This document shows positions 1 to 5,076 of a stretch of 8,076 nucleotides of DNA, in pieces. Both the position numbers and the translations under genes were made by a program. The notes beneath the pieces are model-generated. The model was given only the letters and a program-made list of their open reading frames with translations. It ran no database searches and was not told the origin of the DNA. The number at the start of each line of letters is the position of its first letter. Position 1 is the first letter of the stretch. The stretch comes from an uncultured Oscillibacter sp. (lineage in GTDB: Bacteria > Bacillota > Clostridia > Oscillospirales > Oscillospiraceae). The stretch lies in the NCBI GenBank assembly GCA_947245315.1, contig CAMXNV010000098.1:1-8076 (forward strand), read 5' to 3'.

Positions 1-131
1 CGCCGTTAGGCGGGGACGGAGCGGGCGGAATTTCTTCCGACGACATGGGGGGTGCATTGCACCAGCCATCGCTGGTCGCCAAGCCTCCCCGCCCGCAAGG
101 GCGAGTACAAGCCCCCGCCCGGCCGGGCGCT
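1..131. other. Gene-free, hairpin-rich segment downstream of fumC
   Basis: I see no credible gene here. The segment is instead full of short perfect inverted repeats: 1-12 (4-bp stem, loop GTTA), 26-39 (5-bp stem CGGAA/TTCCG), 51-63 (GGTGC/GCACC, tight loop), 61-76 (6-bp stem ACCAGC/GCTGGT, loop CATC), 90-103 (5-bp stem CGCCC/GGGCG, loop GCAA) and 116-129 (perfect palindrome CGCCCGG/CCGGGCG). The 51-63 and 61-76 hairpins overlap and would compete. Such density in 131 bases suggests a structured RNA, the 3' untranslated region of fumC, or a dispersed repeat. Both strands have open frames with repeat-like composition, but no start with a ribosome site. The left boundary lies outside the window. 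Confidence 0.5.
116..129 (-). terminator. Possible fumC 3' hairpin
   Basis: A perfect 14-base palindrome starts three bases after the fumC stop codon. It could fold as a 5-bp GC stem with a 4-base loop. No T-run follows it on the minus strand, where the next bases are GGGGGCTTGT, so it is a poor match to a classical intrinsic terminator. It may only protect the mRNA end, or belong to the hairpin cluster at 1-131. Confidence 0.3.
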
Positions 132-1493
132 TTACACCATCTTTTCAGGCCGGACGGCCTCATCAAACCCCTCTGCTGACAGCAGCCCCAAGGCCAGGAC
201 GGCCTCCTTCAACGTCGTGCCCTCGTGAAGGGCCTTTTTCGCACACTCCGCCGCCTTTTCATAGCCGATCTTCGGCGTCAGGCAGGTCACCAGCATCAGG
301 GAGTTGTTCAAATTCTCCTCCATCCGCTCCGCGTTGGGGACAATCCCCTCCACGCAGTGGCCCCGGAAGGACTCCATGGCATCCGCCAGCAGGTTGGCCG
401 AGAGGAGGAAGTTGTAGGCCGACACCGGCAGGAAGACATTGAGCTGGAAGTTCCCCTGGCTGGCGGCGAAGCCAATGGCCGCGTCGTTCCCCATGACCTG
501 CACCGCCGCCATGGTGACGGCCTCGCACTGGGTGGGGTTCACCTTCCCGGGCATGATGGAGCTGCCGGGCTCGTTCTCCGGGATGCGGAGCTCCCCCATG
601 CCGCAGCGGGGGCCGCTGGCCTCCCAGCGGATGTCGTTGGCAATCTTCATCAGATTGGCCGCCAGGGCCTTCAGGGCCCCGTGGGCGAAGACCAGGGCGT
701 CCTTGCTGGTGAGTGCGTGGAACTTGTTGGCGTCCGGCTGGAAGGGCAGGCCGGTGAGCTCTCGCAGCCTCTCGCACACGGCCTCGTCGTAGCCCTTGGG
801 GGCGTTGAGCCCCGTGCCCACGGCGGTGCCGCCGATGGCCAGGCGGCAGAGCTCCGCCTGGGCGGAGCGGAGCATCCGGCAGGGGGCCTCCACCAGCTCC
901 CGCCAGCCGGAGACCTCCTGGGCGAATTTCAGGGGCGTGGCGTCCTGGAGGTGGGTCCGGCCAATGCGGATCAGGTCCGGGTAGGCCGCTTCCAGCCTGG
1001 CAAACGCCTCCGCCAGCCGCTCCGCCGCCGGGAGGACCTGCCGCTCCACGGCCAGGGCCGCCGCGATGTGGAGGGCGGAGGGATAGGTGTCGTTGGAGGA
1101 CTGGGAGGCGTTCACCTGGTCGTTGGGGTGGAGGGCCACCCCCCGGTCCCCCGCCAGGTGGGCGATGACCTCGTTGACATTCATATTGGTCTGGGTGCCG
1201 CTGCCCGTCTGCCAGACCACCAGGGGGAACTCCCCGTCCCACTTCCCGGCCCGGATCTCCTCACAGGCGGCGGAGATGGCCCCCGCCTGTTCCGCCGTCA
1301 GCTTCCCCACGGCGGCGTTGGCCTGGGCGCAGGCCTCCTTTAAGTAGGCGAAGGCGGCGATGATCTCCTTGGGCTGGCGCTGGCCGCCGATTTTGAAGTT
1401 CTCCAGGCTCCGCTGGGTCTGCGCGCCCCAATGCCGGTCCGCCGGGACGGCGATCTCGCCCATGGTGTCGTGTTCGATGCGGGTCTTATTCAT
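132..1493 (-). CDS. fumC: Fumarate hydratase, class II
   Basis: This cytoplasmic homotetrameric, iron-free fumarase interconverts fumarate and L-malate. The 453-residue length is close to the roughly 460-470 usual for the family. Class II signatures are all visible: TGSGTQTNMNVNE near residues 96-108, SSNDTYP at 132-138, GRTHLQDATP at 178-187 with the expected catalytic His181, and the mobile loop GSSIMPGKVNP at 310-320 with its catalytic serine. Together these favour fumarase over aspartase or argininosuccinate lyase; aspartase remains the nearest alternative. The frame is open 32 codons further upstream, but the ATG at 1491-1493 is chosen because an AAGGGG ribosome site lies about 7 bases before it, a promoter lies within the would-be extension, and homology begins at MNKTRIEHD. 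It appears monocistronic; in an anaerobe it probably serves the reductive or malate-fumarate branch (inference). Confidence 0.96.
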   Translation of the reverse strand: MNKTRIEHDTMGEIAVPADRHWGAQTQRSLENFKIGGQRQPKEIIAAFAYLKEACAQANAAVGKLTAEQAGAISAACEEIRAGKWDGEFPLVVWQTGSGTQTNMNVNEVIAHLAGDRGVALHPNDQVNASQSSNDTYPSALHIAAALAVERQVLPAAERLAEAFARLEAAYPDLIRIGRTHLQDATPLKFAQEVSGWRELVEAPCRMLRSAQAELCRLAIGGTAVGTGLNAPKGYDEAVCERLRELTGLPFQPDANKFHALTSKDALVFAHGALKALAANLMKIANDIRWEASGPRCGMGELRIPENEPGSSIMPGKVNPTQCEAVTMAAVQVMGNDAAIGFAASQGNFQLNVFLPVSAYNFLLSANLLADAMESFRGHCVEGIVPNAERMEENLNNSLMLVTCLTPKIGYEKAAECAKKALHEGTTLKEAVLALGLLSAEGFDEAVRPEKMV

Positions 1494-1524
1494 AACGGTT
1501 CCCCTTTTCTTTTTTATGGCGCTT

Positions 1525-1553
1525 ATTATACCTGCCGGAGGCCAAAAAAGCAA
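1525..1553 (-). promoter_or_regulatory. fumC: fumC promoter, sigma-A type
   Basis: Read on the minus strand, a perfect -10 box TATAAT (1525-1530) is preceded at 17 bases by TTGCTT (1548-1553), which matches the -35 consensus only in its TTG. The predicted transcript would start near 1518, giving a leader of about 25 bases with no room for a riboswitch. This placement also argues that fumC starts at 1493 and not upstream. Confidence 0.62.
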
Positions 1554-1648
1554 GCCCGCCGGAGCAAGTGAATGTGTCCGAACGGGCATTTTATAATGGG
1601 GGATATTTGTAGGGGAGGGGCTCTGGGACTGCCTGGGTTCCGGGGGAT

Positions 1649-1668
1649 GGCCGGTCTGGGGACCGGCC
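1649..1668. repeat. 8-bp GC-rich hairpin
   Basis: GGCCGGTC and its complement GACCGGCC flank a TGGG loop. No T-run follows on either strand, so it is not a good terminator. It stands next to other palindromes in the same gap and is probably part of the same repeat cluster. A GTAG tetranucleotide at 1609-1612 lies some 40 bases upstream. Confidence 0.6.
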
Positions 1669-1677
1669 CCACACTTC

Positions 1678-1691
1678 TTCTATCGATAGAA
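1678..1691. repeat. 14-base perfect palindrome
   Basis: TTCTATC is directly joined to its complement GATAGAA, with no loop. A loopless AT-rich palindrome surrounded by GC-rich DNA is more like a protein-binding dyad than a terminator. It is about 150 bases upstream of the fumC -10 box, far for a repressor site, so no function can be assigned. Confidence 0.5.
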
Positions 1692-1697
1692 CACCCT

Positions 1698-1723
1698 GTA
1701 GGGGCGGACCTGCGTGTCCGCCC
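1698..1723 (+). repeat. REP-like palindrome, copy 1
   Basis: GTAG (1698-1701) is followed by stem GGGCGGAC (1702-1709), loop CTGCGT and stem GTCCGCCC (1716-1723), then a pyrimidine-rich TTCTTCC. A GTAG tetranucleotide at the 5' foot of a GC hairpin is the hallmark of REP elements handled by RAYT/TnpA-REP proteins. No such gene is in the window. Confidence 0.65.
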
Positions 1724-1815
1724 TTCTTCCGGAACCTGGGCACTTCCTGTAGGAGGCCCTCCCAATGGCCCGGCCCCCAGGCGCTTCCCCCAGAACCCCG
1801 GAGCTTCCTGTAGAA

Positions 1816-1841
1816 GGGCGGACACATAGGTCCGCCCCTAC
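1816..1841 (-). repeat. REP-like palindrome, copy 2
   Basis: On the minus strand: GTAG (1838-1841), stem GGGCGGAC, loop CTATGT, stem GTCCGCCC. It differs from copy 1 only in two loop bases and lies in the opposite orientation. It sits just downstream of the acyltransferase operon and may help define the 3' end of that mRNA. Confidence 0.65.
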
Positions 1842-1860
1842 ATAAAAAATCTGCGAATAG

Positions 1861-1890
1861 AACGCTCCCGGGCCAAGCCCGGCGGGCGTT
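1861..1890 (-). terminator. Terminator-like hairpin of the acyltransferase operon
   Basis: The hairpin starts four bases after the DHHW gene's stop codon. Its inner stem CCGGGC/GCCCGG (1868-1873 with 1877-1882) closes a 3-base loop, and its outer stem pairs AACGC with GCGTT across a small internal loop. A run of six Ts on the minus strand (1844-1849) follows only after about ten further bases, so termination may be imperfect and helped by the palindrome just beyond. Confidence 0.5.
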
Positions 1891-1893
1891 TCC

Positions 1894-3018
1894 TCACTGG
1901 GTCAGCAGAACCAGATTCCGGTCCGTGATAAAATTGGGCACGCTGTACAGCACGGCGATCTGCTCCACGCCGTTGTCCCGGGCGTACTGGGCCGCGGGGT
2001 ATCGGTAATACCGGGGGTCCAGCAGGTGCACCTCCTCAAAGTGCAGGGCCAGGAAGGGGGCCAGGGAGTCCGCGTAGGAGTCCCGGATCACCAGCAGCTT
2101 CCCCGTGCCCTCGGGATTTTTGATGACGCACAGGGGCTGGTTGCCCCCCAGAAAGGCGGAGTATTTATCCTTGGTCTGGAGCTTGGCCAGGTCGTACAGC
2201 GCGGCCTTCGCCGGGGACCCGTCCCGCCAGGAGGTGACCTCAAAGCCCTCGTCCGGCACCCAGAACTCGATGGCGTCCGGCGGCAACCAGTGGACGCCGG
2301 ACTGGGAGTACAGCGTCCCCTGGAACTCGTCGGAGTGGGGCACAATCAGGCGCTCGAAGGTCTCCTGCTCCAGGACCTCCTCCCCCCGGCCCAGGGCCTC
2401 CAGCACGGCGGCGTAGCCGTAGTAGGCCCCCAGGGTGGTCCAGTGGTGGTCCGTCCGGTAGAAGATGCTCTCACCGGCGTGGGCCTCCAGCGGCGTCAGG
2501 AAGTCAATGGGCTCCAGGTTCTCCAGCTCCGCCGCTCGGGCGATGAAGCGTTTCTGGTCCCAGCTCTCCGCCCCCTTGGGCAGGCGGTCCCGGTGAATCT
2601 CCGCCGCCGAGGGGATGAGCCCCAGGTACACCCGGCAGTCCGCCCGCTCCGCCAGGCGGGACACATAGCTCAAATTCTTCTCCTCCAGGCCGTCCTGGGG
2701 GGGCTCCACCTTGGAGATCAGGGCGGCGCCGCAGAGGTAGACCCCCTTGAACTCCCGCTTGCCCAGGAGCTGCTCCGCCCGGGCCTTGAGGCCCGTCCAC
2801 TGGTCCCGGAGGGGGAACTGGTCCGCGAAGTAGTCCTCCACCCCCTTGGTAAAGCTGCCGTCCTTCAAGTCCTCCCAGGAGAAGGCCGGGAGCTGGGCCA
2901 GGGTCCGGTTCTCCACGCCGGAGCGGTCCCGGTCCGGCAGGAGGACGTGCCAGGCCAGCAGGCCCCCCAGAAAGAGGCAGAAGAGGGCCGCCAGGAAGCG
3001 GCTGTATCTCGTTGTCAT
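1894..3018 (-). CDS. DHHW family extracytoplasmic protein (AlgJ/AlgX-like)
   Basis: Residues 7-27 form a signal-anchor helix, so the protein is probably held on the outer face of the membrane. Family marks follow in order: ENRTLAQLP at 36-44, DYFADQFPLRD at 62-72, FYRTDHHWT at 186-194 with the DHHW motif at 190-193, and VIRDSYADS at 310-318. There Ser314 fills the place of the SGNH/GDSx nucleophile. AlgJ and AlgX in alginate biosynthesis use an equivalent Asp-His-Ser set to acetylate a secreted polysaccharide. By analogy this protein would take acyl groups exported by the MBOAT protein encoded just upstream and place them on an extracellular acceptor; the acceptor is not known. The ATG has a strong AAGGAGG at 3026-3032 with a 7-base spacer, and this site overlaps the MBOAT gene's TAA. 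Full length at 374 residues. Confidence 0.9.
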   Translation of the reverse strand: MTTRYSRFLAALFCLFLGGLLAWHVLLPDRDRSGVENRTLAQLPAFSWEDLKDGSFTKGVEDYFADQFPLRDQWTGLKARAEQLLGKREFKGVYLCGAALISKVEPPQDGLEEKNLSYVSRLAERADCRVYLGLIPSAAEIHRDRLPKGAESWDQKRFIARAAELENLEPIDFLTPLEAHAGESIFYRTDHHWTTLGAYYGYAAVLEALGRGEEVLEQETFERLIVPHSDEFQGTLYSQSGVHWLPPDAIEFWVPDEGFEVTSWRDGSPAKAALYDLAKLQTKDKYSAFLGGNQPLCVIKNPEGTGKLLVIRDSYADSLAPFLALHFEEVHLLDPRYYRYPAAQYARDNGVEQIAVLYSVPNFITDRNLVLLTQ

Positions 3019-3030
3019 CTCGCCGCCTCC

Positions 3031-4425
3031 TTAAAACCGGAAATACAGGAAGGGGTTATAGCTGCCGTCCACCAGGTAGGCGGTGGACAACACCAGCCCC
3101 AGGACCATCAGCACGGGGGCCAGCAGCTTCCGCCCCCGCTCCGGGAGCCTCTTCCACAGGTCCCCGGCCAGGGTGGTGGACCCCAGGGCCAGCAGGAGCA
3201 GCACCAGGGCCCAGCTCCGGAGCCGGTAGCCGTCCGCCGGGCTCCAGGCGGGGCCTCCGCCGAAGCACACGGCGAGGTAGCGCCCGCAGACCCCCAGGTC
3301 CTCCATGGCGAAGAGCCCCCAGCCCACGAAGACCACCAGCAGCGTATAGGCCCGCTTCACCCAAACCGGCGTCCGGGTGAGGAGGTCCTTGAAGACAAAG
3401 CGCTCCAGGATGAGCCACAGGCCGAAGTACAGGCCCCAGAGGATGAAATTCCAGCTGGCCCCGTGCCAGAAGCCGGTGCAGAACCAGACAATCAGCAGGT
3501 TCCGCAGGGTCTTGACGCTCCCCGCCCGGCTGCCCCCCAGGGGGAAGTACAGGTACTCCCGAAACCAGGAGGTCAGGGACATGTGCCACCGCCGCCAGAA
3601 CTCCCCCACGGAGGTGGAGAGATAGGGGTGGTCGAAGTTCTCGTTAAACCGGAAGCCCAGGATCCGCCCCAGGCCGATGGCCATGTCGGAGTACCCGGAG
3701 AAGTCGAAGTAAATCTGAAAGCCGAAGGCAAAGAGCCCCGTCCAGCCCCCGGCCATGGTCAGCGCCCCGGCGGCCTGGGAGGCCCGGCAGCTCTCCCACA
3801 GGGCCCCGGCGGCGTTGGCCAGGAGGACCTTCTTCGCCAGGCCCACGGTGAACCGGCAGGCCCCCTCCGCGAAGTCCCGGGAGGTGACGGTCCTCTGGAC
3901 CAGCTCCGCCGCCACGGTCTTGTACTTCACGATGGGCCCGGCGATGAGCTGGGGGAACAAGGTCACGTAGGCCCCGAAGTCGATGACGTTCCGCTGGACC
4001 GGCGCGTCCCGGCGATAGAAGTCGATGGTGTAGCTCATGGTCTGGAAGGTGAAGAAGGAGATGCCCAGGGGCAGGGGCAGGCCCAGCTGGGGCAGGTCCA
4101 CCCCCGGCAGCAGGGACAGGTTGGCCGCCAGGAAGTCCCAGTACTTGAAGAAGCCCAGGAGCAGCAGGTTGAACACCACCGACTGCCCCACGAACCACCG
4201 GGCCAGCCGGTCCCGGTCCCGGAACCGCTCCACCAGAAGGCCGTGGCTGTAGTCGATGAAGATGGAGAGGAACATGACCCCCACGTACACCGGCTCCCCC
4301 CAGCCGTAGAAAAAGAGGCTGACGACAAGCAGCACAAAATTACGCCGCCGGAGCGGCGTAAGGAAGTACAGGGCCAGGGTCAGCGGCAGATAGCTGAATA
4401 AAAACGTCAGGCTGCTGAAAACCAT
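3031..4425 (-). CDS. MBOAT family membrane O-acyltransferase (AlgI/DltB-like)
   Basis: This 464-residue polytopic membrane protein opens with hydrophobic MVFSSLTFLFSYLPL and has the classic MBOAT order: FYGWGEP (39-45), PLGISFFTFQTMSY (118-132), FPQLIAGPIV (157-166), IYFDFSGYSDMAIGLG (238-253), EFWRRWHMSL (275-284) and FCTGFWHGASWNFILWG (315-331). His321 in WHGASW matches the invariant active-site histidine. It ends VDGSYNPFLYFRF, typical of the AlgI-like branch. Known relatives take acyl groups from a cytoplasmic donor and pass them to an outside acceptor. The companion DHHW protein points to polysaccharide or glycan acetylation and not to D-alanylation, as no dlt genes are present. The start at 4423-4425 is preferred over an in-frame extension into the upstream gene: it has GAGGGGG nearby and the family-like N-terminus. 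That ribosome site overlaps the lipoprotein gene's TGA. Confidence 0.94.
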   Translation of the reverse strand: MVFSSLTFLFSYLPLTLALYFLTPLRRRNFVLLVVSLFFYGWGEPVYVGVMFLSIFIDYSHGLLVERFRDRDRLARWFVGQSVVFNLLLLGFFKYWDFLAANLSLLPGVDLPQLGLPLPLGISFFTFQTMSYTIDFYRRDAPVQRNVIDFGAYVTLFPQLIAGPIVKYKTVAAELVQRTVTSRDFAEGACRFTVGLAKKVLLANAAGALWESCRASQAAGALTMAGGWTGLFAFGFQIYFDFSGYSDMAIGLGRILGFRFNENFDHPYLSTSVGEFWRRWHMSLTSWFREYLYFPLGGSRAGSVKTLRNLLIVWFCTGFWHGASWNFILWGLYFGLWLILERFVFKDLLTRTPVWVKRAYTLLVVFVGWGLFAMEDLGVCGRYLAVCFGGGPAWSPADGYRLRSWALVLLLLALGSTTLAGDLWKRLPERGRKLLAPVLMVLGLVLSTAYLVDGSYNPFLYFRF

Positions 4426-4435
4426 GGAAGCCCCC

Positions 4436-4921
4436 TCACTGGAATTGGAGGTTGAACTGCTCCTCCAGCTCCGCCTGATGGGCCCCGGAGGCAATCAGGG
4501 CAACGTAGGTTCCCTCTTGCAGCACCTTGGCCTTCTTCCAGGACTCCAGGGTCTCGGGGTACCAGGCCCCGCCGTCCACCTGCGCGTCGATGCGGGCCTG
4601 GAGGATGACGGCGGCGGCCTCCGCGTCCTCCTCCGTCTCGCCCTGGAACAGGACAATCTCGTTCACGTCGGAGCTCATGGCGGGCACCTGAACGATGAGC
4701 TGCTTCCCGGAGAGATCGGAGAGCCCGGGGTAGTAGTCCTCCAGCAGGCCCCCGTCCACGGAGGTCATATAGCCCTCCTCCCAGCCGCACAGCTCCTCCA
4801 TGCCGGCGTACAGGCTGCTAAGGGACACTTCCGGCTCCTCCGCCCCGCCGTCCTTCTTCCCGCCGCAGCCGGTCACCAGCAGCGCCAGCGCCGCCAGCAG
4901 CAATCCCACTCTCTTTTTCAT
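4436..4921 (-). CDS. DUF4358 family lipoprotein
   Basis: This 161-residue protein has a lipoprotein signal: MKKR, a hydrophobic run, then the lipobox VTGC with Cys19 as the lipidated residue. After a short Gly/Lys/Glu linker, residues about 35-161 match my knowledge of DUF4358: a YYPGLSDL stretch, a conserved NEIVLFQ-like strand, helix with QARIDAQ, and WKKAKVLQEGTYVALIAS. The role is unknown. As the first gene of an operon with an MBOAT and a DHHW protein, it is probably an outer-face accessory of the acylation machine (inference). A GTG at 4934-4936 would add five residues. I reject it because the GGAGG site (4928-4932) would then lie inside the gene, whereas it sits 6 bases before the ATG at 4919-4921. 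Confidence 0.85.
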   Translation of the reverse strand: MKKRVGLLLAALALLVTGCGGKKDGGAEEPEVSLSSLYAGMEELCGWEEGYMTSVDGGLLEDYYPGLSDLSGKQLIVQVPAMSSDVNEIVLFQGETEEDAEAAAVILQARIDAQVDGGAWYPETLESWKKAKVLQEGTYVALIASGAHQAELEEQFNLQFQ

Positions 4922-4927
4922 GGTTTT

Positions 4928-4932
4928 CCTCC
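4928..4932 (-). promoter_or_regulatory. Ribosome binding site deciding the lipoprotein start
   Basis: GGAGG on the minus strand with a 6-base spacer AAAACC before ATG at 4921. It selects this ATG over the GTG five codons upstream. Confidence 0.8.
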
Positions 4933-4980
4933 CCACCCCGAGGCGGCCCCGCCGCCGGGAAAATTTTCTGCCTGGGTTCC

Positions 4981-5009
4981 TTGTTTTTATACAGGATTTG
5001 CGCTATAAT
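4981..5009 (+). promoter_or_regulatory. Promoter of the threonine aldolase-like gene
   Basis: A perfect -10 box TATAAT (5004-5009) follows TTGTTT (4981-4986) at 17 bases. The -35 box keeps only the TTG. Transcription would begin near 5016, with a leader of about 61 bases. The -10 box touches the -35 box of the opposite promoter, so both cannot be occupied at once. Confidence 0.65.
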
Positions 5010-5014
5010 TTCAA
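4986..5014 (-). promoter_or_regulatory. Promoter of the DUF4358-MBOAT-DHHW operon
   Basis: On the minus strand, TTGAAA (5009-5014, five of six consensus bases) and TATAAA (4986-4991, five of six) are separated by exactly 17 bases. The transcript would start near 4979, leaving a leader of about 58 bases that is GC-rich near its middle (CCCGGCGGCGGGGCCGCC). It overlaps almost entirely with the forward promoter of the gene at 5077. Confidence 0.7.
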
Positions 5015-5024
5015 CATCAAATCT

Positions 5025-5061
5025 GTAACATTCCGTAACAGTTTCCCTGTTCGCTTGTTAC
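5025..5061 (+). promoter_or_regulatory. GTAACA/TGTTAC repeats in the leader
   Basis: GTAACA occurs at 5025-5030 and again at 5035-5040, a period of 10 bases, and its complement TGTTAC lies at 5056-5061. An inner stem AACAG/CTGTT (5037-5041 with 5047-5051) competes with the outer GTAACA/TGTTAC pairing. The set lies between the transcription start and the ribosome site, where a repressor site or a small switch could act. No known regulator is recognised. Confidence 0.4.
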
Positions 5062-5076
5062 TTTCTGGAGGACGAC

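Larger units (their letters stand above)
1697..1842. repeat. Inverted pair of REP-like palindromes (BIME- or MITE-like unit)
   Basis: Two 31-base arms (1697-1727 and, inverted, 1812-1842) are identical except for two bases in the hairpin loop. Each arm carries GTAG followed by an 8-bp stem GGGCGGAC/GTCCGCCC with a 6-base loop. The unit begins TGTA and ends TACA, with about 84 bases between the arms. That spacer is GC-rich and also contains two near-copies of CTTCCTGTAG (about 1743-1752 and 1804-1813). No target-site duplication is evident. Because the same palindrome occurs alone at 6152-6177, a REP/BIME-type arrangement fits better than a MITE with dedicated terminal repeats. Confidence 0.6.
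1494..1893. other. 400-base gene-free repeat-rich region
   Basis: No convincing gene is present. From right to left on the minus strand it carries the terminator-like hairpin of the acyltransferase operon (1861-1890), an inverted pair of REP-like palindromes (1697-1842), a 14-base perfect palindrome (1678-1691), an 8-bp hairpin (1649-1668) and the fumC promoter. Open frames of 78 to 99 codons occur on both strands, but they run through the palindromes, lack good ribosome sites and encode low-complexity Gly/Pro/Arg-rich peptides. Confidence 0.7.

Noticed and set aside
225..1343. Plus-strand open frame of 372 codons opposite fumC
   Set aside because: Antisense shadow of a certain fumarase gene; low-complexity Gly/Leu/His/Arg composition.
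1494..1589. 32-codon upstream extension of fumC
   Set aside because: It would include the predicted promoter, lacks a ribosome site and is not part of the class II fumarase family.
1592..1597. Plus-strand TATAAT that could be an orphan promoter for a non-coding RNA
   Set aside because: No acceptable -35 box at 16-18 bases and no extended -10; an isolated six-base match is weak evidence.
1572..1829. Plus-strand 85-codon frame in the fumC-DHHW gap, and minus-strand frames of 78-99 codons there
   Set aside because: They translate through the REP-like palindromes, have no proper ribosome site and resemble no protein family.
1697..1842. CRISPR array
   Set aside because: Only two inverted, not direct, repeats with one spacer-like gap; no cas genes.
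2026..4401. Plus-strand open frame of 791 codons opposite the MBOAT and DHHW genes
   Set aside because: It is antisense to two genes with clear family motifs, has Gly/Gln/Pro/Val-rich shadow composition and no ribosome site. Long antisense frames are common in GC-rich genes.
4426..4494. 23-codon upstream extension of the MBOAT gene
   Set aside because: It overlaps the end of the lipoprotein gene and precedes the family-typical MVFSS N-terminus, which has its own ribosome site.
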